A stretch of 51,524 nucleotides of DNA from Streptomyces sp. BR123 (GCF_013401435.1 NZ_JACBGN010000020.1:1-51524); one strand, 5' to 3'; positions 29,462 through 37,770 are shown, counted from the stretch's first letter. Notes: generated from the letters alone by a model not told the origin. Translations and numbers: made by a program.

Positions 29462-31003
29462 TCAAGACCAGGCCTTGCGCACGATGAAGGATGCCTGGTC
29501 TGCGAACGCCCGTGTGCCGTCGGAGCCGTCGAGCCAGATGCCGCCGTCGCGGTGGCGGATGACCGATCCGGGATAGTTGTGCGCGTGCAGGGTCACCGAT
29601 CCTGCGACCGCCCCGGGACGCGGACAGAAGGTGGCGTCCTTCCGGAACAGTTCGCTGCCGTCGTCGGTGCTCAGCCGCAGCCGCAGGTCACGATGGCGCA
29701 GATAGCGGCCGTCAACCGCGCGGAAGGTGACGCACCGTGCGTCGGCCAGCCCCCGGACCACCGTGAACGTGACCCGCTGCCGTGTCTGCGCGCTGCTGGA
29801 CGCGGAGACCCGGCCGAGCGTCGCGAAGTCGCCGGCATACCCCAGGTACAGGGCGGGTTCGTCCACGGACTCCAGTGATTGTGCGCCCAGCGGAACAGTG
29901 CCTGCGACAGCGGACGGACTCGCCGGGGACGGTCCGGCCGACGGGGCGCTGCTCGACGGAATCGGCGTGGGGTCAGCGACCGCGGGAGCGGCGGCGACGC
30001 CGGGCGCCCGCTGCGCCGGTTCCGGCCAGGACGCGTAGGTGGCGGTCCCGGCGATGAGCACCGCGCCGGCGGCGAGGCCCACCAGCTGATGAGCGGTCAC
30101 CGCGTGGAGCTTGCCGACCAGCGCGCCGTGCAGACTGCCTCCACCCGTCGCCGTGCCGACGGCCACGGGTGCCGTGGCCAGCCCGGCGGCGCTCGCGGCC
30201 GAACCCGACAGCAGGCCCTTGGAGACCAGCGCGGCGATGAGTCCGGCCGGGACGGCCAGAGGCGCGAGGCTGAGGAGCAGCAGCTCAGCAGGGACCCGTT
30301 GTGTCGTCGTCGCCGTGCAGACCCGGCAGTCGCGGGTGTGCCGCGCGATCCGCTTCCGCCACACCGATGTACGAAGACCGTCCCAGCCGACGACGGTCTC
30401 GTCCAACTGCGGACAACGCGGGTGTGCCTCCAGCGCGGCGACGATCGTCCGGCTCAGCTCCAGCTGCTCGCGCATGCGTTGCAGGCGTACTCGGACGTGG
30501 GGGCCGGTGAGCCCCGTCGCAGCGGCGATGTCGTCACGGCTTAGCAATCCGGCGCGTTCCTGCCACCACAGTGACAGCAGCACCCGATGGTCCGGGTCGA
30601 GCCACCGGCCGGCTTCGGCAATCTGACGGCGCTCGTCCGACACGTGCAGACGCACGATCGTCGCGTCCTCGGGTTCGGCGCCGACGTCCGGTATCTGGAG
30701 TGCCTCGTCGATGACCGTGGTCCGGTCGGCGAACGCGCGTTGCCGGTGCCAGTGGGTATTGATCTGGCGCAGCGTGATCGACACCAGCCAGGAGCGGAAG
30801 CTCTCCGGGGCGCGCAAGGCCGGCAGGTCGCGCACCACGCGCAGCAGGGTTTCCTGGACGACGTCGTCGACGTCGGCATGTCCGCTCAGCGCTCGCCGGA
30901 CGATGTTGTAGATCAACGGCAGGTAGGCGGCGATCAGCTCTTCGCGCGCCCGGTCGTCACCGGCCTGCGCCGCGACAACGAGCCGCGCGTGGTCCGCATC
31001 CAT
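29462..31003 (-). CDS. ECF-type sigma factor fused to zinc-finger, membrane segments and AbfB sugar-binding domain
   Basis: This 513-aa protein combines parts usually split over three genes. Residues 8-85 are sigma region 2 (DVDDVVQETLLRV). About 130-185 is region 4 (YLxx-type helix-turn-helix with SRDDIAAATGL). His222-x3-Cys226-x2-Cys229 is the HxxxCxxC motif of zinc-binding anti-sigma domains. Hydrophobic helices lie at about 240-260 and 305-325, followed by a Pro/Ser-rich linker and an AbfB (CBM42) domain at about 375-513 (YLRHRDLRLRL, NYPGSVIRHRDGGIWL). AbfB domains bind arabinofuranose side chains. The layout implies an envelope sensor that frees sigma activity; ECF groups with fused anti-sigma and carbohydrate modules are known. 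Targets are probably the hemicellulase genes downstream. Confidence 0.9.
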   Translation of the reverse strand: MDADHARLVVAAQAGDDRAREELIAAYLPLIYNIVRRALSGHADVDDVVQETLLRVVRDLPALRAPESFRSWLVSITLRQINTHWHRQRAFADRTTVIDEALQIPDVGAEPEDATIVRLHVSDERRQIAEAGRWLDPDHRVLLSLWWQERAGLLSRDDIAAATGLTGPHVRVRLQRMREQLELSRTIVAALEAHPRCPQLDETVVGWDGLRTSVWRKRIARHTRDCRVCTATTTQRVPAELLLLSLAPLAVPAGLIAALVSKGLLSGSAASAAGLATAPVAVGTATGGGSLHGALVGKLHAVTAHQLVGLAAGAVLIAGTATYASWPEPAQRAPGVAAAPAVADPTPIPSSSAPSAGPSPASPSAVAGTVPLGAQSLESVDEPALYLGYAGDFATLGRVSASSSAQTRQRVTFTVVRGLADARCVTFRAVDGRYLRHRDLRLRLSTDDGSELFRKDATFCPRPGAVAGSVTLHAHNYPGSVIRHRDGGIWLDGSDGTRAFADQASFIVRKAWS

Positions 31004-31252
31004 GAGCCCCCTCCCACCTGCCTCAGTGGAGTCATCCGCCGAGTACGGCGACAGACCCTAGCGTCCGCGGAGGTATGCGGCCAAAGCCAGTGCCTTGGCC
31101 GACGGCCCTGCCGAACCCGGGGGCCCCGCACCGCCGCCCCGTCGCCGAGCGGCGTGCGCGTGTCCCGCTTCCGGCGCCGGTACGCCTGATCGCGCGGGCG
31201 AGCGCAGTGAGCGCATGCGAATGGCACGCGGGTCAATAGGTCTGGACAACCA

Positions 31253-31281
31253 GAAGCCCCAGGCCGCTGACCTGGGGCTTC
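31253..31281. terminator. Hairpin beside the tRNA-Gly fragment
   Basis: 11-base arms (31253-31263, 31271-31281) and a 7-base loop. It is a diverged copy of the hairpin 8 bases after the intact tRNA-Gly (44987-45015); a base pair in the stem has changed on both sides, keeping the pairing. Confidence 0.75.
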
Positions 31282-31289
31282 GCAGAAGC

Positions 31290-31331
31290 GCCGATGACGG
31301 GAATCGAACCCGCGCCATAGGCTTGGGAATC
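31290..31331 (-). pseudogene. 3' half of tRNA-Gly (attachment-site-like repeat)
   Basis: These 42 bases match the anticodon loop, variable, T-arm and acceptor end of the intact tRNA-Gly at 45024-45065, in the same orientation, with three or four differences; 23 bases (31293-31315) are identical. No 5' half follows. Such a 3'-half copy is what a tRNA-targeting integrase leaves at the far end of an inserted element. Confidence 0.8.
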
Positions 31332-31574
31332 TACGGTGCGGAGCGCATTCTCATGACCCGTGACCTGCGAAAACGTCCCACCGGGCGACCTGTCGAGAGG
31401 GTCTGCCCGTACCCGTGTTGACCGCTGTTCCCCGCCCGTAAGGGCACGGTGGGGGCGCGGGCGACGGTTTCGGCCGGACAGGTCCGTCCGGAGCTGCGCA
31501 GCGGCGCCGTCCTGCCGCCCGGTCCGGCGCGCGAGTCAGTGCTGTTGCGGTCGCAAGCGGGAGCCGTCCGTACG
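31332..31574. other. Left end of the island, no gene
   Basis: About 240 bases with no supported gene. It includes GTTGACCGCTG and GGGCACGG, similar to sequence beside the 11-base repeat at 23505-23580. It could be the old element end. Confidence 0.35.
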
Positions 31575-32135
31575 TCAGCCGCTGTGGTGGAACCCCTTGC
31601 CGGTGCGGTCGAGGGGGTCGGGCGAGAGGCCGAGGAAGCGGTCGCGGAGGGTGTCCCAGGCGGTGAGGCGGGTGAAGTCGGGGGCGTCGAGGATCTCCTG
31701 GCGGTCGGTGAGGAACGGGTTGGGCAGCAGAATGGTCATCATCTGCTCGTCGCGGCCGTTGAACAGGCGGGCTCCCCAGCTGACGGGGGCCCCGTCGGCG
31801 CCGAGGCTGCGGTAGAGCTCGGCACGGGAGCAGCGGCGGATCCGGCCGAGTTCGGGGCCGGAGGCGGTGTGCTCGCCGATGCACAGGTGGAAGTGCCAGG
31901 CGCCGAAGTCGACGGTGGCGTATCCGTCGTTCATGGTGATGGCGGTGGGGGCGCCCGGGGCGCCGACCTCCCAGGCGGCGCCTTCGATGATGGGCCCGAA
32001 GTGGATGTGCTGCCAGTGGTCGGTGAAGACGGTGGTGACGAGGTCGAGGAGGGTGGCCTCGTCGGCCGGGAGCGGCCAGACGTGCTGGGTGCCGCCGCCG
32101 GGGGTTTCGATCACGGTCGGCTCGGTGGTGGTCAT
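31575..32135 (-). CDS. Conserved protein of unknown function in the B12-riboswitch operon (DUF7676-like)
   Basis: This 186-aa soluble protein has blocks VYPLPADE-like (VWPLPADEATLL), HFGPIIEGAAWEVGAP, VDFGAWHFHLCIGEH, SWGARLFNGRDEQ and LLPNPFLTDRQEIL. I recall a family DUF7676 with this pattern; the assignment is unverified. The His-rich HFHLCIGEH stretch could bind a metal or cofactor. It starts by an ATGA overlap with the FhuF-like gene, so it is the last gene of a five-gene coupled operon whose leader has a cobalamin riboswitch. A role in corrinoid or iron handling is inferred only from that. Confidence 0.75.
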   Translation of the reverse strand: MTTTEPTVIETPGGGTQHVWPLPADEATLLDLVTTVFTDHWQHIHFGPIIEGAAWEVGAPGAPTAITMNDGYATVDFGAWHFHLCIGEHTASGPELGRIRRCSRAELYRSLGADGAPVSWGARLFNGRDEQMMTILLPNPFLTDRQEILDAPDFTRLTAWDTLRDRFLGLSPDPLDRTGKGFHHSG

Positions 32136-32851
32136 GAGGTCTTCTCCTTGGGGTTGAGGACGCAGTCGCCGCAGGTGCCCGCGCCCGGCACGCGGTAGTA
32201 CAGGCAGCAGCTGCGGCGCCGGAAGGCGAGCGGTGAGGCGGGGGCGACGCGGTACGTGCCGGCACCCGCCAGCGGCGGCCGGTCCAGCAGTCCGCGGACG
32301 AGGGGCACCACGGGGTACGGGGTGTGCGGCTCCCCGGCGAGCAGGACGCGGTGGGCGCCGATGAGTGCCGAGGCCGCGTTGCCGCGCAGGGTGTGCGGGG
32401 AGACGCCGGACACGCGCCGTACGGCGTCGGCCCAAGGGCCCAGGTTCTGTACGCCCACGGTGTGGTGCAGGGCCGGGAGCGGTTCCCGGCCCACCTCCCG
32501 CAGGTCGGGCAGCCACAGGTCGAGCGGCCCGGCGGCGGGCAGGCGCCACCACAGCCGGGCCGGGCCCAGATCGGGCACGCGGCCCGTGAGCGCGGCGCAG
32601 GCCAGGGCGATCGACCAGAGCCGGGAGGCAGTGCCCAGGTGCAGGGTGGACGCGGCCACCCTCGGCTGGCCGGTGCCCAGCCGCCCGGAGACGGTCCGTA
32701 CGCATTCCTCCAGCACGCCCGGGTCGGCGTACAGGTCGGTCAGCGGCCGGAAGCCGTCGGCCTCGGGGCGGGGGCCGGTGGCCACCGCGAAGTAGGGGCC
32801 GATCGCGGAGATCCGGGCCAGGGTGTCGGGCGTGATGACCGCGCTCACCAT
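32132..32851 (-). CDS. FhuF-like [2Fe-2S] reductase
   Basis: This 239-aa protein has the FhuF C-terminus: RRSCCLYYRVPGAGTCGDC, the CC-x10-C-x2-C cluster ligand set. FhuF proteins reduce ferric siderophores in the cytosol to release iron. The N-terminal part (GPYFAVATGPRP..., WWRLPAAGPLDLWLPD) is typical of actinobacterial members. It overlaps the ATPase gene and the next gene. Because the operon is preceded by a cobalamin riboswitch, the substrate may be a corrinoid or a linked iron chelate rather than a classical siderophore. Electron donor unknown. Confidence 0.85.
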   Translation of the reverse strand: MVSAVITPDTLARISAIGPYFAVATGPRPEADGFRPLTDLYADPGVLEECVRTVSGRLGTGQPRVAASTLHLGTASRLWSIALACAALTGRVPDLGPARLWWRLPAAGPLDLWLPDLREVGREPLPALHHTVGVQNLGPWADAVRRVSGVSPHTLRGNAASALIGAHRVLLAGEPHTPYPVVPLVRGLLDRPPLAGAGTYRVAPASPLAFRRRSCCLYYRVPGAGTCGDCVLNPKEKTS

Positions 32852-33915
32852 GTCCGTACCGTCCGTGTCAGCTCGTGGAAGCCGTGCGTGTGGACGACCC
32901 GCCCGTCCGGTCCGGTGAGGGTGAACCGGTCCGCTCCGTCACAGCCCACCCGTGTGGTGGCGGCCGGGTCGCCCGGGTCCGCGACGGCCAGTCCTTCCCG
33001 GGCGAGGGCGCGCTCGAGGAGCGGGAGCACGTCCGGCGGTGCCTCCACTGCCACGCCGGCGCGGGCGGTGCGGCGCAGTCCGAAGGTGCCGGAGGCCGGG
33101 TCGAAGGCGAGGTGGTCGGCGTCGAAGGCGGAGGCGACGGCTCCGCTGCGGATCAGGTCTTCGGGTGCTCCCGCGTGGACGCGTGAGCCGCGGTCGACGA
33201 GCCAGACGGCGTCGGCCACGCGCAGGGCCAGCTCCAGGTCGTGGGTGCTGACCACGACGGTCAGGCCCTTGTCCCGGGCGAGGTCGCGCAGCAGCACGGT
33301 GAGGGCCACGCGTGAGGGGACGTCGAGGAAGGCGGTCGGCTCGTCGAGGAGGACGACCTCGGGTTCCTGGGCGAGGGCGCGTGCGGTCAGGACGCGCTGG
33401 CGTTCGCCGTCGGAGAGCTCGGCGGCAGGCCGGCCCGCCAGATGCTCCGCGCCCACGGCCTTCAGTGACCACTCGACTGCCGCGTGGTCCGCGGCCGTGA
33501 GACGGCCGGTGAACCCGGTGTGCGGGTGGCGGCCGAGCCCGGCCAGTTCCCGTACGGACAGCAGCCCGGGGTCCACCCGGTCGGTCAGGACGACCGCCAG
33601 CCGCCGGGCGAGAGCGGCGGGCGGCTGGTGCGCCAGGTCGGCCCCGCCGATGCGTATCCGGCCGTCGAGCGGCGGCAGGAGCCCGCACAGGGTGCGCAGC
33701 AGCGTGGACTTGCCCGCGCCGTTGGGGCCGAGCAGTACGGTCAGTTCTCCGGCCCGCGCCCGGAGATCGAGCCCCGACAGCACGGCCCGGCCTGCCCCGC
33801 GTCCGCGCAGCGGGCGGGCGCGGTAGCCGACGGAGAGCCCCTCGGTGGCCAGGCCGCCGGGACGGTCCGGCCCGCCGGACGTGTCCGTGACGGGTTCGGT
33901 CAGCGTGTCGGTCAT
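32845..33915 (-). CDS. ABC transporter ATPase, FecE/BtuD type
   Basis: This 356-aa protein powers uptake through the FecCD-type permease. Walker A LGPNGAGKST, the Q-loop region, signature LSDGERQR, Walker B VVLLDEPTAF and the switch His in VVSTHDLE are all present. The family is usually 250-280 aa; here a C-terminal extension of about 100 residues (APPDVLPLLERAL...) follows, a feature of some actinobacterial members. The ATG at 33915 overlaps the permease stop (ATGA). Substrate is inferred as cobalamin or another corrinoid from the riboswitch. Confidence 0.92.
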   Translation of the reverse strand: MTDTLTEPVTDTSGGPDRPGGLATEGLSVGYRARPLRGRGAGRAVLSGLDLRARAGELTVLLGPNGAGKSTLLRTLCGLLPPLDGRIRIGGADLAHQPPAALARRLAVVLTDRVDPGLLSVRELAGLGRHPHTGFTGRLTAADHAAVEWSLKAVGAEHLAGRPAAELSDGERQRVLTARALAQEPEVVLLDEPTAFLDVPSRVALTVLLRDLARDKGLTVVVSTHDLELALRVADAVWLVDRGSRVHAGAPEDLIRSGAVASAFDADHLAFDPASGTFGLRRTARAGVAVEAPPDVLPLLERALAREGLAVADPGDPAATTRVGCDGADRFTLTGPDGRVVHTHGFHELTRTVRTW

Positions 33916-35015
33916 GAGGCCACTCCTTGTACGCCGCGGCGGCTGCGGATCAGGAACGCGATGACGACGGGGGCGCCGAAGAGCGAGGTGATGGCGTTGA
34001 GCGGCAGCACCGAGTCCGTGCCGGGCGGCTGGCTCAGCAGCGCGCACGCCAGCGCGAGGAAGGCGCCGGCGAGCATCGACGCGGGGATGAGCGCCCGGTG
34101 GTCCGAGGTCCCCAGCGCCACCCGCGTCAGGTGCGGGACGGCCAGGCCCAGGAAGGCGACCGGGCCGCAGAACGCGGTTGCCGCGCCCGCCAGCAGCGAG
34201 GTGCCCAGCAGCGCCAGATCGCGGCTGCGCCGCACGTTCAGGCCCATGGTGCGGGCGTAGTCCTCGCCGAGCAGCAGGGCGTTGAGGCGTTTGGCGGTCA
34301 GCAGCGCGGTCAGCAGGCCCGCGCCGATGACGGGCAGCATGACGTGGAGGTCGGGCCAGGTCGTGGCGCTGAAGCTGCCCAAGCCCCACATGACGAACTG
34401 CTGGGCGCGCTCGGGGCGGGCGTAGACGAGCATCACGCCGACCACCGCGGTGGCCGCGGAGCCGATCATGACGCCGATGACGAGCAGGGTGACGGCCGAC
34501 TGCACCCACCGCGAGAGGAGGAGGACGAGGGCCAGCACGGCGGCGGCGCCGAGCGAGGCGGCCAGGACGACGCCCACGCGCCCCAGCCCGGCCAGGTTTC
34601 CGGTGAAGCTGCCGGCCACCCCGCCGGTGCCGACCACCACGGCGGCGACGCCCATGCTGGCGCCCGAGCTCACCCCGAGGGAGAACGGGTCGGCCAGCGC
34701 GTTGCGGAACAGGGTCTGCATCTGTACGCCGGCCACGGCGAGGGCGGCGCCGACGGCTGCGGCGGTCAGCGCGCGCGGCAGCCGGACCTGCTCGACGATC
34801 ACGGTCCATCTCGGGTCGTCGGCGGTGCCGCCGAGCAGGATCCGCGCCACCTCCGCGACCGGCACCCGGTGGGAGCCGGTCGCGACGGTGAGGACGAACA
34901 GCGCGGCGGTACCGGCCGCCAGGGCGAGGACGACGGCGAGGCGCCGCCGCCGGGGCCGTACCGCCCGCGGGGCGTCCGGGACGGGGGACGGCGCGGTGGC
35001 CAGGTCCGTCGTCAC
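33912..35015 (-). CDS. ABC transporter permease, FecCD/BtuC family
   Basis: This 367-aa membrane protein should have about ten helices. Family signatures are VRLPRALTAAAVGAALAVAGVQMQ, NALADPFSLGVSSGASMGV and CGPVAFLGLAVPHLTR (the coupling region contacting the ATPase). The GTG at 35015 overlaps the binding-protein stop. One permease gene with one ATPase fits a BtuCD-like homodimer. The family carries both ferric siderophores and cobalamin; the riboswitch favours the latter. Confidence 0.93.
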   Translation of the reverse strand: MTTDLATAPSPVPDAPRAVRPRRRRLAVVLALAAGTAALFVLTVATGSHRVPVAEVARILLGGTADDPRWTVIVEQVRLPRALTAAAVGAALAVAGVQMQTLFRNALADPFSLGVSSGASMGVAAVVVGTGGVAGSFTGNLAGLGRVGVVLAASLGAAAVLALVLLLSRWVQSAVTLLVIGVMIGSAATAVVGVMLVYARPERAQQFVMWGLGSFSATTWPDLHVMLPVIGAGLLTALLTAKRLNALLLGEDYARTMGLNVRRSRDLALLGTSLLAGAATAFCGPVAFLGLAVPHLTRVALGTSDHRALIPASMLAGAFLALACALLSQPPGTDSVLPLNAITSLFGAPVVIAFLIRSRRGVQGVAS

Positions 35016-36247
35016 GCCTTGGGAACCTGCGTGTAGAAGGTGAAGGTGTGGTCCTTCGCCTGGTCCGGGTGGATCAGCGCGAAGAGGTCGGCGAGGACCA
35101 GGTCCGGGCGCAGCACACCGCGCTCGAAGTAGTCGTTGCCGCCGCCGGGGCCGAGCGCCTTGGTGTTCGTCCACACCGCACCGCCGGTGAGGGCCTTCAG
35201 CTGCCCGTACCGGCTGTCGGCCTTCACCGCGTCGGCGGTGGACTTCCACTTCTGGTCGGCGATCCAGACCGGGGCTTCGCCACCCTTGGCGTACACGGCC
35301 TCGAAGTTCAGCTGGAGGTTGCCGGTGCCCGCCTCACCGGCCCAGGGGTAGGTGCCGCCCGCGTCCTTGATCAGCTGGGCGGCGTAGCTGCCGCCGGCGG
35401 GCATGTACCAGGTGCCCTGGTACATCGTGCCGGGCAGCACCTCGACGGGCTTGCCCGCCTTGACCGCCTGCGCGCCCTTCTCGGCGACCTTCCGGTAATC
35501 GCCCTCGATGGTGTCGAAGACCTCGCCGGCGCGCTTCTCCGCTCCGGTGAGCGCGGCCATTGCCTTGACCCACTCGGCGCGGCCGAGCGGGCTCGGCTCC
35601 AGCCATTCGGCGTTGGCGACCACGGCGATGCCGGCCTGGCGCAGCTTCGGGTACTGCGGATCGTCGGTGCCCTGGGTCATCAGCACGTCCGGCCTGGCGC
35701 CGATGACCGTCTCGGCGTTGAGGGTCCGGTCCTTGGCGTACTCGGTGACCTTTCCTGCCTTCACACGCTCGATCACCTGGGCGGAGGAGATGTTGGTGGT
35801 GCTCGCGACACCCGTCAGGACGTCCAGGGTGCCGGTCTCGGTCAGCAGTGGAAGATGGGTGGTGGAGGCGGAGTACAGGCTCTTGACGGGAACGGTGACC
35901 TGCTGCGCGGACGCCAGTTCACCGGTCAGCTCCGGCTTCGGCGCACCGCACTTGACCAGCACGTACGACTCGGGCTTCCCGTTGGGGAACGGCTCGTTGA
36001 CGGTGAGGACCTGATAGCTCTTCTCGTACCGGAGCGTGAAGTTCTTGGCGTGCTTCACCGTCGACTTGACCGGGAAGTAGTCCGTGGCCGGGTCGAAGTC
36101 TTTGATGCAGCCTTCCCCGGCGGCCCCGGGCTTGGCGTCGGCGGGCGAGCCGGAGCCGCCGCCGCACGCGGTGAGAGCCAAGGCGACGGTGAGAAAGGCC
36201 GCCGCGGCGGCCTGACGGCGGCCGGGCATGGCGGATCGTACGGACAA
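35012..36247 (-). CDS. Substrate-binding lipoprotein of a BtuF/FecB-type uptake system
   Basis: This 411-aa lipoprotein has a signal peptide with lipobox LTAC (Cys near residue 28), a Gly/Ser-rich tether, then a two-lobe helical-backbone binding fold (ARPDVLMTQGTDDPQYPKL; AVVANAEWLEPSPLGRAEWVK). A TTG at 36247 lies six bases after AGGAG and is preferred; an ATG at 36229 has no site. It captures the substrate outside the membrane and passes it to the permease. It is the first gene after the riboswitch. Annotation by homology would say iron siderophore; the leader suggests a corrinoid. Confidence 0.9.
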   Translation of the reverse strand: MSVRSAMPGRRQAAAAAFLTVALALTACGGGSGSPADAKPGAAGEGCIKDFDPATDYFPVKSTVKHAKNFTLRYEKSYQVLTVNEPFPNGKPESYVLVKCGAPKPELTGELASAQQVTVPVKSLYSASTTHLPLLTETGTLDVLTGVASTTNISSAQVIERVKAGKVTEYAKDRTLNAETVIGARPDVLMTQGTDDPQYPKLRQAGIAVVANAEWLEPSPLGRAEWVKAMAALTGAEKRAGEVFDTIEGDYRKVAEKGAQAVKAGKPVEVLPGTMYQGTWYMPAGGSYAAQLIKDAGGTYPWAGEAGTGNLQLNFEAVYAKGGEAPVWIADQKWKSTADAVKADSRYGQLKALTGGAVWTNTKALGPGGGNDYFERGVLRPDLVLADLFALIHPDQAKDHTFTFYTQVPKA

Positions 36248-36276
36248 GGTGACTCCTGGTGACGTGCGTGGGTAGT

Positions 36277-36298
36277 GCGCACCGGCATGCCGGTGCGC
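36277..36298 (-). promoter_or_regulatory. 22-base palindrome between riboswitch and first gene
   Basis: A perfect 11+11 palindrome 30 bases upstream of the TTG start. It may be part of the expression platform of the riboswitch, for example a hairpin masking the ribosome site or a terminator stem without U-tract. Confidence 0.5.
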
Positions 36299-36486
36299 GT
36301 GATGCGGCGTACGGGAAGGAAGCCGCTGAGGGGGGAGGCCGTCAGAACCTGGGGGAACGGGCCCGTGCGTCAGCCCGGGCAGGTCGGCCCCGACGGGCCA
36401 AGGGCAGTGCAGAGCTGCCGCCACGCATACGCAGGCACACGGGTGCCACCGCCTCTCCTGGGGAAATCCGCCCCGTACATCGAGGT

Positions 36487-36633
36487 GCGACGGCGTGAGT
36501 CTCCTGACTCGGGATCACAGCTTCTCCGGCCTTCCCGCCCCCGGATGGGGCGGTGGCCATGGGCGGAGTCGCTCCCCCTACACAGTGGCGGTACCGTGCC
36601 GGAATCTCACCGGCTTCCTCGTTCCGCCGTCGC
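36487..36633 (-). promoter_or_regulatory. Cobalamin (adenosylcobalamin) riboswitch
   Basis: On the minus strand the RNA shows the conserved core in order: GAAGCCGGTGAGATTCCGGC, then CCGCCACTGTG (the B12 box), then hairpins. The ends pair perfectly as P1: GCGACGGCG (from 36633) with CGCCGTCGC (to 36487). Such riboswitches shut off B12 uptake or synthesis genes when cobalamin is plentiful. It precedes the five-gene uptake operon. Confidence 0.9.
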
Positions 36634-36826
36634 TTGTCGGACGGAAGCATCGCAGAACCGGCCACGGCAACGCCAGACCCACACCTGTGCGACCAGCCAC
36701 AGCAGTTGGCGCCCTGAGCGATGTGCGGTCGGCACGCTCGCCGGCCCGCCCCGAGCGCGTCGACTGCTGCGGAATCCGACCAAGCCCGACGAGTGACCTG
36801 AGTCCGAGCTCTGGCGTTAGGTCGGC

Positions 36827-36995
36827 ATGAGTCGTGCTGGTCCGAAGATTCCGCGGTTGTCGGTAGCCGATGCCCAGCGGGCTGCGCTGGAGGGCTGCGT
36901 GCGTCGTCGTGACAACGGCCCAGGGTCATGCTCAGCGGTCGCGGATCGTGCCGGAGTGCGCCGCTGGGCACTCGATCACGGAGATGTCGCGTCGG
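36827..36995 (+). pseudogene. N-terminal fragment of an IS630-family transposase
   Basis: The first frame reads MSRAGPKIPRLSVADAQRA followed by ALEGCVRRR. A shift near 36910 continues as TAQGHAQRSRIVPECAAGHS and ITEMSRR, the usual start of IS630 transposases (helix-turn-helix). The catalytic DDE part is absent. No terminal repeats were found. Confidence 0.8.
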
Positions 36996-37125
36996 CGCCG
37001 TGGCCGGCACGACTGTTGTCGTCGACTGTACGAACCCGGTCGACTGCACGACCGGACGCACGGCGGAACGTGGCGGGGGCCGCGGCCGTGTACCGCGTAC
37101 CGCCTTCGTTGACCGGGAGAGAAGC

Positions 37126-37602
37126 ATGACCATCAAGGACATCGGGCCGGACCCCCAAAGCTTCGACCTCGAGAAGGCGACGCTCGAGAACACGGACTAT
37201 CGCGCGGTCGCCTGGTCCGGGAAGTACCTTCAGCTGACCCTCATGTCGATCCCGGTGGGTGAGGACATCGGCTTGGAGGCGCACCCGGAGACTGACCAAT
37301 TCCTACGACTCGACGCAGGCCGGGGCCGCGTCCAGATGGGCCGCGCGAAGGATCGACTCGATTTCGACCGGGAGGTCGAGGACGGTTGGGCCGTCTTCGT
37401 ACCCGCCGGCACTTGGCACAACGTCACCAACATCGGTGACGAGACCCTGCAGCTCTACGCCGTGTACGCGCCGGTCCACCACGCGTCGGGCAAGATCCAT
37501 GCGACAGGCGCCGACGCGGAGCGCGACGAGGACTCAGGCGGCGACGAGCCGCCGAGCTGGTCGGTCCAGCCTGCCCGGCAGCCATCGGACGAGCACGCCT
37601 GA
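37126..37602 (+). CDS. Cupin-domain protein
   Basis: This 158-aa protein has a single cupin barrel: motif 1 around GLEAHPETDQFLRLDAGRG, motif 2 around WAVFVPAGTWHNVTNIGDE. Metal ligands would be His (EAHPE), Glu and His (TWHNV). The ATG at 37126 follows GGGAGAGAAG. The C-terminal 40 residues are acidic and disordered. Such proteins often serve in stress or general metabolism; the substrate cannot be told. It is flanked by a transposase fragment and an integrase fragment, so it arrived or was moved with mobile DNA. Confidence 0.88.
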   Translation: MTIKDIGPDPQSFDLEKATLENTDYRAVAWSGKYLQLTLMSIPVGEDIGLEAHPETDQFLRLDAGRGRVQMGRAKDRLDFDREVEDGWAVFVPAGTWHNVTNIGDETLQLYAVYAPVHHASGKIHATGADAERDEDSGGDEPPSWSVQPARQPSDEHA

Positions 37603-37674
37603 CCGGCGAGGGCTCATCGCGACAGTGGTTCCGGTCCCCCGGCGAGCCGAGACGATCACGATCTTCCCTCCCGG

Positions 37675-37770
37675 TGGTCGTCCGAGCGTGCGCAGCCGAT
37701 CTACCGGCACTCCACCAAGGAGCACCAGCGCAAGCTCGCCGGTGACATCGACGCCACTGTCCGCGGTCGG
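37675..37770 (+). pseudogene. C-terminal fragment of a tyrosine integrase
   Basis: Translation from 37675 gives WSSERAQPIYRHSTKEHQR, then KLAGDIDATVR. This resembles the end of actinobacterial tyrosine recombinases, GHSSxRAAxIYxHSTxER, where the Tyr before x-His is the nucleophile. Upstream catalytic boxes are gone. About 30 residues only. Confidence 0.6.

Noticed and set aside
31058..31318. 86-aa minus-strand frame over the tRNA-Gly fragment
   Set aside because: It is translated tRNA and flank sequence, without a ribosome site.
32132..36247. Plain iron-siderophore uptake operon
   Set aside because: Protein families alone would give this label, but the cobalamin riboswitch in the leader argues for a corrinoid; iron is kept as an alternative.
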